Positions 15,269 through 23,520 of a stretch of 40,798 nucleotides of DNA are shown here, piece by piece. Source of the DNA: RYN-431 sp036388295 (GTDB lineage Bacteria; Planctomycetota; Phycisphaerae; Tepidisphaerales; Tepidisphaeraceae); NCBI GenBank assembly GCA_036388295.1, contig DASVSC010000232.1:1-40798 (forward strand). Reading direction: 5' to 3'. The notes under the pieces were generated by a model. It did no database searches, was not told the origin of the DNA, and worked only from the letters and a program-made list of their open reading frames with translations. The position numbers and the translations under genes are program-made. Each line of letters opens with the position of its first letter. Position 1 is the first letter of the stretch.

Positions 15269-16279
15269 ATGGAGCGATACCACCGCCAGATTCTTCTCCC
15301 CATGATCGGCCCGACCGGCCAGGAACGGCTGACGCGGGCGTCGGTGCTGATCGTCGGCGTCGGCGCGCTCGGTACCGTTTTGGCCGACTATCTGGCCCGC
15401 GCCGGCGTCGGCCGATTGACGCTGGCGGACCGCGACGTGGTCGAGCGGACGAACCTGCAGCGGCAGACGCTGTTCGCCCAGGCCGACGTCGGCAGCCCCA
15501 AGGCCGTCGCGGCGGCGGAACGGCTGCGGGCGGTGAATGCGGAAATTGATTTGCGGGCCGAGGTCGTGGACGTCGCGGCTGACAATATTGAACGCCTGGT
15601 CGAGCGATGCGGCGCGACGCTGCTGCTCGACGGCACGGACAACGCCGCCACGCGGTACCTCCTGAATGATGTGGCGGTGAAGCGGGGCCTGCCGTGGGTT
15701 TATGGCGGGTGCGTGGGCGTCGAAGGGCGGGTGATGCCGGTGCTGCCGGGCATAACGCCTTGCCTGCGCTGCGTCTTTCCCGAACCGCCGACGGCGGGCG
15801 AAGTGGCGACGTGCGACACCGCGGGCGTCCTCGGCCCGGCCGCCGGCGTGGTCGCCAGCCTGCAGGCAGCGGCGGCGCTGCGAATCCTGGTCGGCGAAGG
15901 GGCCGAGGCGAAGCTGCTGACGATCGACGCCTGGGCCCTGCGTTTTCGTGAGATCGAGTTGGACAACGCCCGCCGGCCCGACTGCCCCGCGTGCGGCTTG
16001 CGGCAGTTCGACTTTCTGAACGGCCCGGCCGCGCAGGCGGCGTCGCTGTGCGGGCGCGACAGCGTGCAGGTGCGCACGCACGTCGCCAGTGGCTTCTCGC
16101 TCGACCGCGCGGACGCCCGGCTGCGCACGCGGTTCGATCTGACGCGTACCGAGTACCTGCTGAAGGCCGCCGTCGAACCGGGGATTGGCCTGACGTTGTT
16201 CGCCGACGGACGCGCGCTGGTGCACGGGACGAGCGATCCGGTTCGTGCACGGGCGATTGTCTCGCGTTATCTTGGTTAA
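15269..16279 (+). CDS. ThiF/MoeB-type E1-like adenylyltransferase
   Basis: A 336-residue enzyme that would adenylate the C-terminal glycine of a ubiquitin-like sulfur carrier (ThiS, MoaD or CysO type). ATP-binding motif VLIVGVGALGTVLADYLAR is at 26-44, the R/N pair in VERTNLQRQ at 58-66, and DGTDN at 121-125. Cys pairs 165/168 (CLRC) and 239/242 (CPAC) should hold zinc. Cys 182 in TCDTAGVLGP is in the position of the MoeB/ThiF reactive Cys. The last 80 residues (ASLCGRDSVQVRTH...) form a small extra domain seen in related proteins, not a rhodanese. ATG 15269 has AGGGA upstream. The gene leads a close-packed run that includes a JAMM protease and cysteine synthase. Confidence 0.93.
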   Translation: MERYHRQILLPMIGPTGQERLTRASVLIVGVGALGTVLADYLARAGVGRLTLADRDVVERTNLQRQTLFAQADVGSPKAVAAAERLRAVNAEIDLRAEVVDVAADNIERLVERCGATLLLDGTDNAATRYLLNDVAVKRGLPWVYGGCVGVEGRVMPVLPGITPCLRCVFPEPPTAGEVATCDTAGVLGPAAGVVASLQAAAALRILVGEGAEAKLLTIDAWALRFREIELDNARRPDCPACGLRQFDFLNGPAAQAASLCGRDSVQVRTHVASGFSLDRADARLRTRFDLTRTEYLLKAAVEPGIGLTLFADGRALVHGTSDPVRARAIVSRYLG

Positions 16280-16283
16280 GACG

Positions 16284-17948
16284 ATGCCTTCCGCGTTGTC
16301 GCCTCTTGCTCCCGCCCGCCGCGTCACTTGGCTGGACCTGCTCGCCGTCGCCGTGGTGACGATTGCGGTGTTCACGCCGGTGTTCCGCACCGGTTTCGCG
16401 CCGCTCGATGACGTCATCATGATCGTGGAGAACACGAAGGTGACGGAGCCGTCGTGGAAGCACTTTAAGTCGTTCTGGGTCGAGCCGGCGTTCCGGATTT
16501 ACATGCCACTGGCGCTGTCGACGTGGCAGTGCGTGGCCTGGCTCACGCACAGCGGCACGCCGGGCACGCCCGACTACGTGCTGCCCGTGTGGGGATTCAA
16601 GATCGTGTCGGTTCTGACGCACGCGGCGGCGGCGGCGGCGGCGGTCTGGACGCTGTCGGTCCTGACGCGCACACGCTGGCCGGCAGTGGTGGGCGGGCTG
16701 ATCTTCGCACTGCACCCGCTGCAGGTGGAGAGCGTCGCCTGGACAACGGGGCTGAAGGACCAGTACTGCGGGCTGTTCGTGATTCTGGCGGTCGGCTGGT
16801 ACGCCCGGCACGCGGAGCGCGATCCGCCGGTGCCGTGGACCGATGCCTGGTGGTGGGCGGCGCTGGCGGCGGCGGTGCTGGCGACATTCAGCAAGCCGAC
16901 GGCCATGGTGCTGCCGGTGTTGCTGCTGGCCGTCGATTGGACAGTGCGGCGCGGCGACGTCGCCAAGCGTTTCGTGTCGCTGGCGTTGTTCCTGCTGCCG
17001 GCGATCAGCATTGCCATTGTCATCTTCGCGGTGCAGGGAAACACGCCCGTCGGCCGGGTGGCACCGGCGCTGCGGCCCTTGGTGGCGGCGGATTCGTACG
17101 CGTTCTACTTCGGCAAGCTGCTCTGGCCGACCCAATTGTCGATCGACTACGGCCGGCGGCCCGGCACCGTTTTGGCCAGCGGGGCGATCTGGTGGACGTG
17201 GGTCTTCCCGGTGCTCGCCCTCGTGGCGGTGCTGGCGATGCGGTCGCGGCGGTGGGTGCTGGCGGCGGTGTTGTTCGTCGTGCCGATCGCGCCGGTCTCG
17301 GGCATCACCGTCTTCGACATGCAGCAGTTCTCGACCGTGACGGACCACTACGTGTACCAGTCGCTCGCCGGCGTCGGGCTGGCCGTGGCGCTGCTGGTCT
17401 GGCGCTGGCCGCGGGCGGGGGGCACGGCGGCGGTGGCGGCGCTGTGCGTGCTGTCGGTGCTGACCTGGCGGACGGCGACGCGATGGCAGAGCCTGGAACC
17501 GCTGTACGCCGACATGCTGGAGGCGAACCCGCGCTCCTGGCTGGCCCGCGACCTGCTGTCCGTTTTCGCGTTGTCGCGCGGTGATTTCGCCACCGCGCGA
17601 CGCTTGCTCGACGCCAGCTTGCGCGACAACCCGGCTAACGGCGGGGCCTGGGATATTCAATCCAGTTACTTCCTCCAGCTCTGCCGGTACCGCGAATCCG
17701 CGGACGCAGGGCTGAAGGCGACCGAGAAGCTGAATCTTCAGCGCCTCGACGTGGCCCGACGCCTGACGCTGCTGGGTGCCCGCCTGAAGGACATCGACTT
17801 GGCCGAGAAGGGCGTGCGGGCGTGGCTGAAAATTGAGCCGGACAATCGGTACGTCAACGAAATGCTCCGCAGCGTCCGCATGGCCCGGTTGCAGGAAAAG
17901 CGGGCGGCGGCGACGCAGCCGGCGACGCAAAATGGGCCGCCGAAGTAG
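16284..17948 (+). CDS. GT-C membrane glycosyltransferase with C-terminal TPR-like region
   Basis: A 554-residue multi-pass membrane protein. The first loop after helix 1 contains PLDDVIMIVENTKV, the acidic motif of GT-C O-mannosyl/TMTC-type transferases, and LHPLQVESVAWTTGLKDQY is a strong match to the TMTC family core. About ten hydrophobic segments run to residue 410. Residues 415-535 are helical with TPR character (NPRSWLARDLL, GDFATARRLLDASL). Function is likely lipid-linked sugar transfer to secreted protein. It starts 4 nt after the E1 gene and is followed by the JAMM gene 39 nt later, so it is embedded in the sulfur-related operon, which is unexpected. Confidence 0.85.
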   Translation: MPSALSPLAPARRVTWLDLLAVAVVTIAVFTPVFRTGFAPLDDVIMIVENTKVTEPSWKHFKSFWVEPAFRIYMPLALSTWQCVAWLTHSGTPGTPDYVLPVWGFKIVSVLTHAAAAAAAVWTLSVLTRTRWPAVVGGLIFALHPLQVESVAWTTGLKDQYCGLFVILAVGWYARHAERDPPVPWTDAWWWAALAAAVLATFSKPTAMVLPVLLLAVDWTVRRGDVAKRFVSLALFLLPAISIAIVIFAVQGNTPVGRVAPALRPLVAADSYAFYFGKLLWPTQLSIDYGRRPGTVLASGAIWWTWVFPVLALVAVLAMRSRRWVLAAVLFVVPIAPVSGITVFDMQQFSTVTDHYVYQSLAGVGLAVALLVWRWPRAGGTAAVAALCVLSVLTWRTATRWQSLEPLYADMLEANPRSWLARDLLSVFALSRGDFATARRLLDASLRDNPANGGAWDIQSSYFLQLCRYRESADAGLKATEKLNLQRLDVARRLTLLGARLKDIDLAEKGVRAWLKIEPDNRYVNEMLRSVRMARLQEKRAAATQPATQNGPPK

Positions 17949-17987
17949 TTGCCGATCGGAATAGTCGGAATTAGGATCGCCGTCCTG

Positions 17988-18428
17988 ATGATTCAGGCCC
18001 CGCTCAGCCTCATGGCCGCCATTCTGGCCGACTGCGACCGCCGTCGGCCGGAGGAGGCGTGCGGGCTGCTGTTCGGTGCCGCCGGCGGGCCACCGGAGCA
18101 GTGGGCCCGTTCGGTCGCCGCCGACAACGTCTGGCCGGACGCCGCCGAGCGGACGACGCGGTACGCCATTGACCCACTCGTGCAGATGCGGGCCGAGCGG
18201 CAGGCTGTCGCCGACGGGCTGGACCTCGTCGGCTTCTACCACAGCCATCCGCAAGGCCCCGCCGTGCCGAGCGGCTTCGATCTCGACCGGGCGTGGCCGT
18301 CGTACGTCTACCTGATCGTCGGCTACGCCGACCCGGCCGCCTTGTCGCGCCCCGTCCCGCGGGCCTGGGCACTGGACGCGGCCGGAACCTTCGTAGAGCA
18401 TCCCATTCAAACCCTGGACCACCCTTAA
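17988..18428 (+). CDS. JAMM/MPN metalloprotease (Mec-like)
   Basis: A 146-residue single-domain JAMM protease. The zinc motif is complete: Glu 22/23 in PEEACGLL, then HSHPQGPAVPSGFD with His 85, His 87, Ser 95 and Asp 98 in the HxH(x7)S(xx)D spacing. In Mycobacterium tuberculosis the related Mec releases cysteine from the carrier CysO. The neighbouring E1-like enzyme and cysteine synthase make the same role plausible here. A TTG at 17949 would add 13 residues, but ATG 17988 fits the family N-terminus and has AGGA upstream. Nine nucleotides separate it from cysK. Confidence 0.92.
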   Translation: MIQAPLSLMAAILADCDRRRPEEACGLLFGAAGGPPEQWARSVAADNVWPDAAERTTRYAIDPLVQMRAERQAVADGLDLVGFYHSHPQGPAVPSGFDLDRAWPSYVYLIVGYADPAALSRPVPRAWALDAAGTFVEHPIQTLDHP

Positions 18429-18437
18429 GGAGCCCCC

Positions 18438-19400
18438 ATGCCCATGAAACCGCAAGGCCGCATTTTTGACAGCATCACCGACACCATCGGCGGCACGCCG
18501 CTGGTACGCATCAACCGCATCATTCCCGCCGGCGGGGCGACGGTGCTGGCCAAGTGCGAGTTCTTCAACCCGCTTAGCAGCGTCAAAGACCGCATCGGCC
18601 TGGCGATGATCGAGGCCGCCGAGCGCGAGGGGAAAATCACCCCGGACACCGTCCTTGTCGAGCCGACCAGCGGCAACACGGGCATTGCCCTGGCGTTCGT
18701 CGCCGCGGCCAAGGGGTACAAGCTGATCCTGACCATGCCCGAGAGCATGAGCTTGGAACGCCGCAAACTGCTCAAGGCGCTGGGCGCGCAGCTGGTGCTG
18801 ACGCCCGCCGCCGAGGGGATGAAGGGCGCGATCGCCAAGGCGTCCGAAATCGCCGCCGAACACAAGAACGGCCTGGTGCTGCAGCAGTTCGAAAACCCGG
18901 CCAACCCGGCCATTCACCACGCCACGACGGCCGAGGAGATCTGGGCCGACACGAACGGCAAGGTCGACATCATCGTCGCCGGCGTCGGCACGGGCGGCAC
19001 CATCACCGGCGTGAGCGAAGTCATCAAGAAGCGCAACCCGAACTTCAAGGCCATCGCCGTCGAGCCGGTGGCGTCGCCCGTCATCACGCAAACGCGGGCC
19101 GGCGAGAAGGTCGTGCCGGGCAAGCACAAGATCCAGGGCATCGGCGCCGGGTTCGTCCCGAAGAACCTGCACCTGGACATCGTCGATGAAACAATCCAAG
19201 TCACCGACGAAGAAGCCTTCGAATGGGCCCGCCGGTTGCACAAGGAAGAGGGCATTTTCGGCGGCATCAGCAGCGGCGGGAACATCGCCGCGGCCGCCAA
19301 AGTTGCCGCCCGGCCGGAGAACAAGGGCAAAGTCATCGTCACGATCATGTGCTCGATCGGCGAACGCTACCTATCGACGGCACTGTTCGAACAGGATTAA
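18438..19400 (+). CDS. cysK: Cysteine synthase A
   Basis: A 320-residue PLP enzyme that makes cysteine from O-acetylserine (or O-phosphoserine) and sulfide or a sulfur donor. Lys 50 in NPLSSVKDRIG forms the PLP Schiff base, TSGNTG (77-82) is the substrate loop, and GTGGTITG holds the PLP phosphate; SSGGNIAA near the C-terminus is also conserved. Length is normal for CysK. AAGGAG seven or so bases before the ATG is an ideal Shine-Dalgarno. It ends the ThiF-JAMM operon, and a bidirectional terminator follows about 80 nt later. Linkage to JAMM and E1 genes raises the chance that it uses a carrier-bound thiocarboxylate like CysM. Confidence 0.95.
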   Translation: MPMKPQGRIFDSITDTIGGTPLVRINRIIPAGGATVLAKCEFFNPLSSVKDRIGLAMIEAAEREGKITPDTVLVEPTSGNTGIALAFVAAAKGYKLILTMPESMSLERRKLLKALGAQLVLTPAAEGMKGAIAKASEIAAEHKNGLVLQQFENPANPAIHHATTAEEIWADTNGKVDIIVAGVGTGGTITGVSEVIKKRNPNFKAIAVEPVASPVITQTRAGEKVVPGKHKIQGIGAGFVPKNLHLDIVDETIQVTDEEAFEWARRLHKEEGIFGGISSGGNIAAAAKVAARPENKGKVIVTIMCSIGERYLSTALFEQD

Positions 19401-19407
19401 TACTGAC

Positions 19408-19435
19408 TCCCTCTCCCGGAATACCGAAAGAGGGA
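19408..19435. repeat. Solo degenerate copy of the CCCTCTCCCGG palindrome
   Basis: A short hairpin begins 8 nt after the cysK stop, with CCCTCTCCCGG on one side and CGAAAGAGGGA on the other. It matches the palindromic core of the units at 9981-10143 and looks like a decayed single copy. Confidence 0.7.
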
Positions 19436-19480
19436 ACCAAATGTCGCACCCACACGGGTGTGCGACGATCTATACGTCCG

Positions 19481-19518
19481 ATAAAACCCGCTTGGCGATA
19501 GCGCCAAGCGGGTTTTAT
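19481..19518. terminator. Bidirectional intrinsic terminator downstream of cysK
   Basis: A perfect 17-bp stem (19481-19497 with 19502-19518) closes on a 4-nt loop. It is GC-rich in the centre (CCCGCTTGGCG) with AAAA on the left and TTTT on the right, the form expected of a terminator that works in both directions. A weaker hairpin at 19443-19466 precedes it. The remaining 200 nt to ugd contain only a short GCGGAC/GTCCGC hairpin near 19640 and no gene. Confidence 0.82.
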
Positions 19519-19717
19519 GGTTTTGCGATCGGCCGGCCCCGATTTTTCGCGTGACACGCCGGCCGCGTTGCCGATAGTTTTGGGGTCCGGAACCCCGTTT
19601 CGGCGAAGTCGGCCGCTGGATCGGCCGATGTAGGGTAAGCGGACTGACGTCCGCCGATTCGGCGTGTCTGACAGGCCGTATCCCCTTTGAATCAATTTGT
19701 CTGAAGAGGTCGACTTT

Positions 19718-21070
19718 ATGGAAGTTACCATCATTGGTTGCGGGTATGTGGGTCTGGTCACCGGCGTCTGCCTGGCCAACATCGGTCACACCGTTCGCGG
19801 CGTCGAGAAAGACCCTCGCAAGCTCAAGGCCCTTCAAGCCGGCCACTGCCCGATCTTCGAGCCGGGCCTGCAGGAACTGATGAACGAGTCGATCGGCAAC
19901 GGGTCGATCAGCTTCACCGACGACGTCAAAAAGGCCGCCAAGGACACCGAAGTGGTCTTCCTCTGCGTCGGCACGCCGCCCAAGCCGGACGGCACCGTCG
20001 ACATGACCTACTTGGAAACCGCCGGCAAGGAAGTCTGCGACGCCCTGGCGGAAATGAACAACGATTACCTCGTGACGATCATCGTGAAATCCACGGTGCC
20101 CGCCGGCACGAACCGCAAGCTGCACAGCTTCCTCAAGAGCCAGACCAAGGCCCACTTCGCCGTGGTGTCGAACCCTGAGTTCCTGAAAGAAGGCACGGCC
20201 GTTCAGGACTGCCTGAACCCCGACCGCATCGTCATCGGCGGCGAAAGCCCCGAGGCCTTCCGCATGATGCGCCGCATGTACGACCCGCTCGTGAAGCGCG
20301 AAGAAAACTTCATGACCATGAACTGGGAAAGCAGCGAGCTGTCCAAGTACGCGGCCAACAGCATGCTCGCGGCACGTATCAGCTTCATGAACGAGCTGAC
20401 GATCCTCTGCGAACACTACAACGCCGACATCGAAGACATCCGCAAGGGCATCGGCTCTGACAGCCGTATCGGTCCGGCGTTCCTTCGCGCCGGCTGCGGC
20501 TACGGCGGCAGCTGCTTCCCGAAAGACGTCGCCGCCATGGAGCACATCTCCAAGACGGCCGGCTATGAATCGCTGTTCGTTCACGCGATCCAGACCATCA
20601 ACAGCAATCAGAAGAAGCGCTTCGCCGAGAAGATCGTCGCCAAGCTGGGTCGGCCGATCCAGGGCGCGACGATCGCCGTGTGGGGCTTGGCCTTCAAGGC
20701 CGACACCGACGACATCCGCGAGTCGGCCAGCATCGACGTCATCGAGCACCTGCTCGAAATGGGCGCCACGGTTCGGGCCCACGACTACAAGGGCCAGGAA
20801 AACATGAAGGCCCTGTTCAAGGACCGCGTCGAGTGGGCCACCGACCCGGTGACCGCCGCCGTCGGCGCCGATGCCGTCGCCCTCTGCACGGACTGGCCGC
20901 AGTACACGACGCTGCCGTTCCGCAAGATCGCGGCGACCATGAACCAGCCGATCATCTTCGACGGCCGCAACTGCCTGAACCGCGAAGTGATGCGCGAGAA
21001 CGGCTTCCAGTACTACCCGATCGGCCGTCCGGCCGTGGAGCAGACCCTGCGCCTCCGCCAGCGCGTCTGA
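19718..21070 (+). CDS. ugd: UDP-glucose 6-dehydrogenase
   Basis: A 450-residue NAD-dependent enzyme that oxidises UDP-glucose twice to UDP-glucuronate, a precursor for surface polysaccharide. NAD motif VTIIGCGYVGLVTG is at 3-16, CVGTPP at 83-88, KSTVPAGT at 124-131 and NPEFLKEGTAVQD at 152-164. ELSKYAANSMLA (207-218) carries the active-site Lys, and the catalytic Cys 266 sits in GYGGSCFPKD. All three domains are complete. ATG 19718 has AGAGGT upstream; an in-frame TTG at 19697 would add seven residues of no homology. It stands alone between two intrinsic terminators. Confidence 0.96.
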   Translation: MEVTIIGCGYVGLVTGVCLANIGHTVRGVEKDPRKLKALQAGHCPIFEPGLQELMNESIGNGSISFTDDVKKAAKDTEVVFLCVGTPPKPDGTVDMTYLETAGKEVCDALAEMNNDYLVTIIVKSTVPAGTNRKLHSFLKSQTKAHFAVVSNPEFLKEGTAVQDCLNPDRIVIGGESPEAFRMMRRMYDPLVKREENFMTMNWESSELSKYAANSMLAARISFMNELTILCEHYNADIEDIRKGIGSDSRIGPAFLRAGCGYGGSCFPKDVAAMEHISKTAGYESLFVHAIQTINSNQKKRFAEKIVAKLGRPIQGATIAVWGLAFKADTDDIRESASIDVIEHLLEMGATVRAHDYKGQENMKALFKDRVEWATDPVTAAVGADAVALCTDWPQYTTLPFRKIAATMNQPIIFDGRNCLNREVMRENGFQYYPIGRPAVEQTLRLRQRV

Positions 21071-21112
21071 ACCACCGGCTAGAGCCGTTAACGGCTTCGA
21101 TCGTTAAGACAC

Positions 21113-21152
21113 CCGCCGCCCGGACGTTAACGCGTCCGGGCGGCGGCTTTTT
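21113..21152 (+). terminator. Intrinsic terminator of ugd
   Basis: A perfect 14-bp GC-rich stem (21113-21126 with 21133-21146), loop TTAACG, followed by C and TTTTT at 21148-21152. A small palindrome AGCCGTTAACGGCT at 21083-21096 precedes it. Confidence 0.92.
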
Positions 21153-21185
21153 GAGCAAAGCAACCTTCCATGTAGCGGCTACTCC

Positions 21186-21258
21186 GGGTGGCACGGTTTG
21201 TACTCAAGCCGTGTCTTCCGACGACGAAGACACGGCTTGAGTACAAGCCGTGCCACCC
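21186..21258. repeat. Inverted repeat with 33-nt arms (GGGTGGCACGG type)
   Basis: Arms 21186-21218 and 21226-21258 differ at a single position (T/C, still a G-U pair in RNA), with a 7-nt loop CGACGAC. It lies between the ugd terminator and the end of the convergent SDR gene. The near-perfect match implies recent origin or active maintenance. Confidence 0.93.
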
Positions 21259-21298
21259 AGACCCAAACGAGATGCGCGTTGCTCTGGTGTCCGGGCCA

Positions 21299-22396
21299 CT
21301 ACACCGTTCCGTTAGTGCCGGTGTTCGCGTTCGGGTTCGTCGCCTGCGATTCCCGTTCCGCCTTCGCCTCGGCGGCACGCACCGCGGCCGGCAGTTTTTC
21401 GTCGCTGAGCGTGTGGCCGGGCCGTGGGGCGTCGCCTTCAGGGCCGACGCTTTTGGGCAGCAGGCGATTGATTAGCGTCGCGACTTCCGTGCTGACGCCG
21501 GGCACCAGGCCGTGCAGCTTCGACTGCAGTGACGCGACGGCGGGCGTGATCAGATCCGCGTCGCCGGCCTGGCAGGCGTCGACGACCTGACGGGCCAGTC
21601 GCTGCGGGTGAATGCTCATGCCCGGCGTGACGTCGCCGGTGACGAACCAGGCGCGCTCGGCTTCGCGGTCGCCCTTGAACATCGGGTTCGGCCCGGCCGA
21701 CCCGCTGCGCACCAGGCCCGGGCAGACAGTCGTGACGTAAATGCCGTCGTGCACCAGTTCCGTACGCAACGATTCGCTCAGGCCCACGAGCGCGTGCTTG
21801 CTGGCGGCGTACGCGGCGAGGTGGGGCGTCGGGATCTTGCCGCCGAAGCTGGCGATGTTGACGATCCGCCCGCTGCCGCGCTGCCGCATCTCCGGCAGAC
21901 AGTCCAGGATGAACAGCAGCGGCGCTTCGAAGTGCACGTCCATCGCGTCCCGGAAATCCGCCAGCTTCATGTGCGCCATCGGCCCGACCGTGATGATGCC
22001 GGCGTTGTTGACCAGTACGTCGATCGGCCCGAACCGCGCACGCGTCTGTTGGACGACGTTGGCGATTTCGTCCGCCTGCGTGACGTCGCAGACCACGCTG
22101 AGGACTTCGCCGCCGTCGCGCGTCAGTTCTTGCTCGGCCGCGGCCAACTCCTGGGCGTCGCGGGCGCAGATCGTGACGCGTGCGCCGCGGGCGATCAGCT
22201 CCTGCGCGATGGCCAGCCCGATGCCGCGGCTGCCGCCGGTGACGATGGCGGTCTTGCCCGTCAGGTCGAAGTGACGCCGGTTGCGCACGATCGCGCGGAC
22301 GCCGAAATAGCCCGCCGTGGTGATGCCGACGGCGGCGGCGAGGGCGCCGAACAGGAACGAATTGGACGATGACGAACGGCGAACAGGAATGCTCAT
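21299..22396 (-). CDS. Membrane-anchored short-chain dehydrogenase
   Basis: A 365-residue SDR with an N-terminal hydrophobic segment (about 13-36: FLFGALAAAVGITTAGYFG), suggesting attachment to the membrane. Cofactor motif TGGSRGIG is at 53-60, NNAG and the catalytic YAASK are present, and CPGLVRSG follows. About 60 extra C-terminal residues are polar and low in complexity (ATNPNANTGTNGT). Substrate is unknown; related proteins are often annotated as acyl-chain or fatty-alcohol oxidoreductases. No Shine-Dalgarno is seen before ATG 22396, but CATAAC lies 7 nt upstream, suggesting a leaderless transcript. Confidence 0.9.
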   Translation of the reverse strand: MSIPVRRSSSSNSFLFGALAAAVGITTAGYFGVRAIVRNRRHFDLTGKTAIVTGGSRGIGLAIAQELIARGARVTICARDAQELAAAEQELTRDGGEVLSVVCDVTQADEIANVVQQTRARFGPIDVLVNNAGIITVGPMAHMKLADFRDAMDVHFEAPLLFILDCLPEMRQRGSGRIVNIASFGGKIPTPHLAAYAASKHALVGLSESLRTELVHDGIYVTTVCPGLVRSGSAGPNPMFKGDREAERAWFVTGDVTPGMSIHPQRLARQVVDACQAGDADLITPAVASLQSKLHGLVPGVSTEVATLINRLLPKSVGPEGDAPRPGHTLSDEKLPAAVRAAEAKAERESQATNPNANTGTNGTV

Positions 22397-22403
22397 GCCA
22401 AAG

Positions 22404-22433
22404 GTTATGCCCGTTACAGGACCAACGACGCAA
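22404..22433 (-). promoter_or_regulatory. Putative leaderless promoter of the SDR gene
   Basis: On the minus strand TTGCGT (22433-22428), an 18-nt spacer and CATAAC (22409-22404) precede the ATG by 7 nt. There is no ribosome-binding site between. The -35 match is partial. Confidence 0.4.
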
Positions 22434-22464
22434 GAATGCGACGCGTTAACGCAATAAACCCGTG

Positions 22465-22490
22465 TAGCCGCTGGGCATGCCCGGCGGCTA
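22465..22490. repeat. Short palindrome in a divergent intergenic region
   Basis: TAGCCGC...GCGGCTA with an inner GGGC/GCCC forms an almost complete palindrome of 26 nt between the SDR gene and the metallo-beta-lactamase gene. It could be a protein-binding site or a hairpin. A -10-like TACACT (22508-22513) lies between it and the ATG at 22521. Confidence 0.5.
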
Positions 22491-22520
22491 AATACGCGTG
22501 GCCCGACTACACTGTGGACG

Positions 22521-23432
22521 ATGGTGGAGAAATCGTACCTTGTTCAGAAGTTCGCGAAGCTGAAGTTCAGCCAGTTCGGCCTGATCGGCTACAGCGTCGG
22601 CGGCGAAGAGACGGCCGTGCAGATTCCCGAGCTGAATGTCTGCTTCGACACCGGCCGCTGTCCGCAGTTCGCCCTCACCAGCGACCTGATGCTCATCAGC
22701 CACGGCCACATGGACCACATTGCCGGCGTCGCCTATTACCTGTCGCAGCGGCATTTTCAGGGAATGAAGCCGGGCACGCTGGTCGTGCCGCGCAGCCTCG
22801 AACGGCCGATCGAAAACCTGCTGCGCGCCTGGCAGGACGTGGAGCGCCAACAGGTGCCGTATACCATCCTGCCGATGTCGCCGGGCCAGGACTATCCGGT
22901 GCGGCGCGACTTCCTGATCCGCGCCGTCGCGACGCACCACGGCTCGCCATCGCTGGGGTTTGTCCTGATCAACGTGCGCGAGAAATTGAAGCCCGAATAC
23001 GCACACCTGACCGGCGAGCAGATCGCCGAATTGCGCCGGCAGGGCACGGAGATTCAGTACAAGCTGGAGGTGCCGCTGGTCGCCTACCTCGGCGACACCA
23101 CGTACGGCGAAGTGTTCGACAACGAACACGTCATGTCGGCCCAGGTGTTGCTGTGCGAATGCACGTTCTTCGACCCCACGCACCGCACGAAAGCCAAGGC
23201 CGGCAAGCATCTGCACGTCGAAGACTTCGTGAAAGTCTTAGCCAAGAGCCGCAATGAGCACGTCGTGGTGCTGCACGTCAGTCGCCGCACCGGCATCCGC
23301 CGGGCCAAGCATCTGCTGCGCAAAATGGTGCCGATCGAGCAGTTCGAAAAGACGCACTTCCTGATGGACTTCGACGACAGCGTCGCGGCCGGCGAGATCG
23401 ACGACACGGCCACGCCTTCGTCGAACGCGTGA
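22521..23432 (+). CDS. Metallo-beta-lactamase-fold hydrolase, RNase Z-like
   Basis: A 303-residue MBL-fold protein with the two-zinc motif SHGHMDHIAG (60-69: His 61, His 63, Asp 65, His 66). Further metal ligands fit ATHHGSPSLGF (His 137/138 region), YLGDTTY (Asp) and LHVSRRT near the C-terminus. The block order resembles the tRNA 3'-endonuclease (RNase Z) family, but the flexible exosite arm is not obvious, so general MBL hydrolase is the safe call. No Shine-Dalgarno precedes ATG 22521; TACACT ends 7 nt before it. It stands alone and is convergent with the NTF2-like gene. Confidence 0.85.
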   Translation: MVEKSYLVQKFAKLKFSQFGLIGYSVGGEETAVQIPELNVCFDTGRCPQFALTSDLMLISHGHMDHIAGVAYYLSQRHFQGMKPGTLVVPRSLERPIENLLRAWQDVERQQVPYTILPMSPGQDYPVRRDFLIRAVATHHGSPSLGFVLINVREKLKPEYAHLTGEQIAELRRQGTEIQYKLEVPLVAYLGDTTYGEVFDNEHVMSAQVLLCECTFFDPTHRTKAKAGKHLHVEDFVKVLAKSRNEHVVVLHVSRRTGIRRAKHLLRKMVPIEQFEKTHFLMDFDDSVAAGEIDDTATPSSNA

Positions 23433-23442
23433 GACCCGTCTG

Positions 23443-23514
23443 CTCTTGTAGGGCTGGCATTGCCCGCTTCTTGCGCCCGACGGAAGGCAGTGCCCGCCCT
23501 ACAACCTACAAGAG
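23443..23514. repeat. Imperfect inverted repeat between convergent genes (TTGTAGGGC type)
   Basis: CTCTTGTAGG at 23443 pairs with CCTACAAGAG ending at 23514, and an inner TTGTAGGGC pairs with GCCCTACAA. These two options overlap, so alternative foldings exist. It starts 10 nt after the MBL stop and ends 6 nt before the NTF2-like stop. Confidence 0.8.
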
Positions 23515-23520
23515 TCGCGA

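Noticed and set aside
16277..16284. Frameshifted fusion between the E1-like gene and the GT-C gene
   Set aside because: The E1 ends at a TAA with its C-terminal domain complete, and the next gene has its own ATG 4 nt later; ordinary operon spacing.
15069..19241. A 1390-codon open frame on the minus strand
   Set aside because: It is antisense to the E1, GT-C, JAMM and cysK genes, is rich in Arg/Pro/Gln/His typical of GC-rich shadow frames, and has no domain; the plus-strand genes carry full family motifs.
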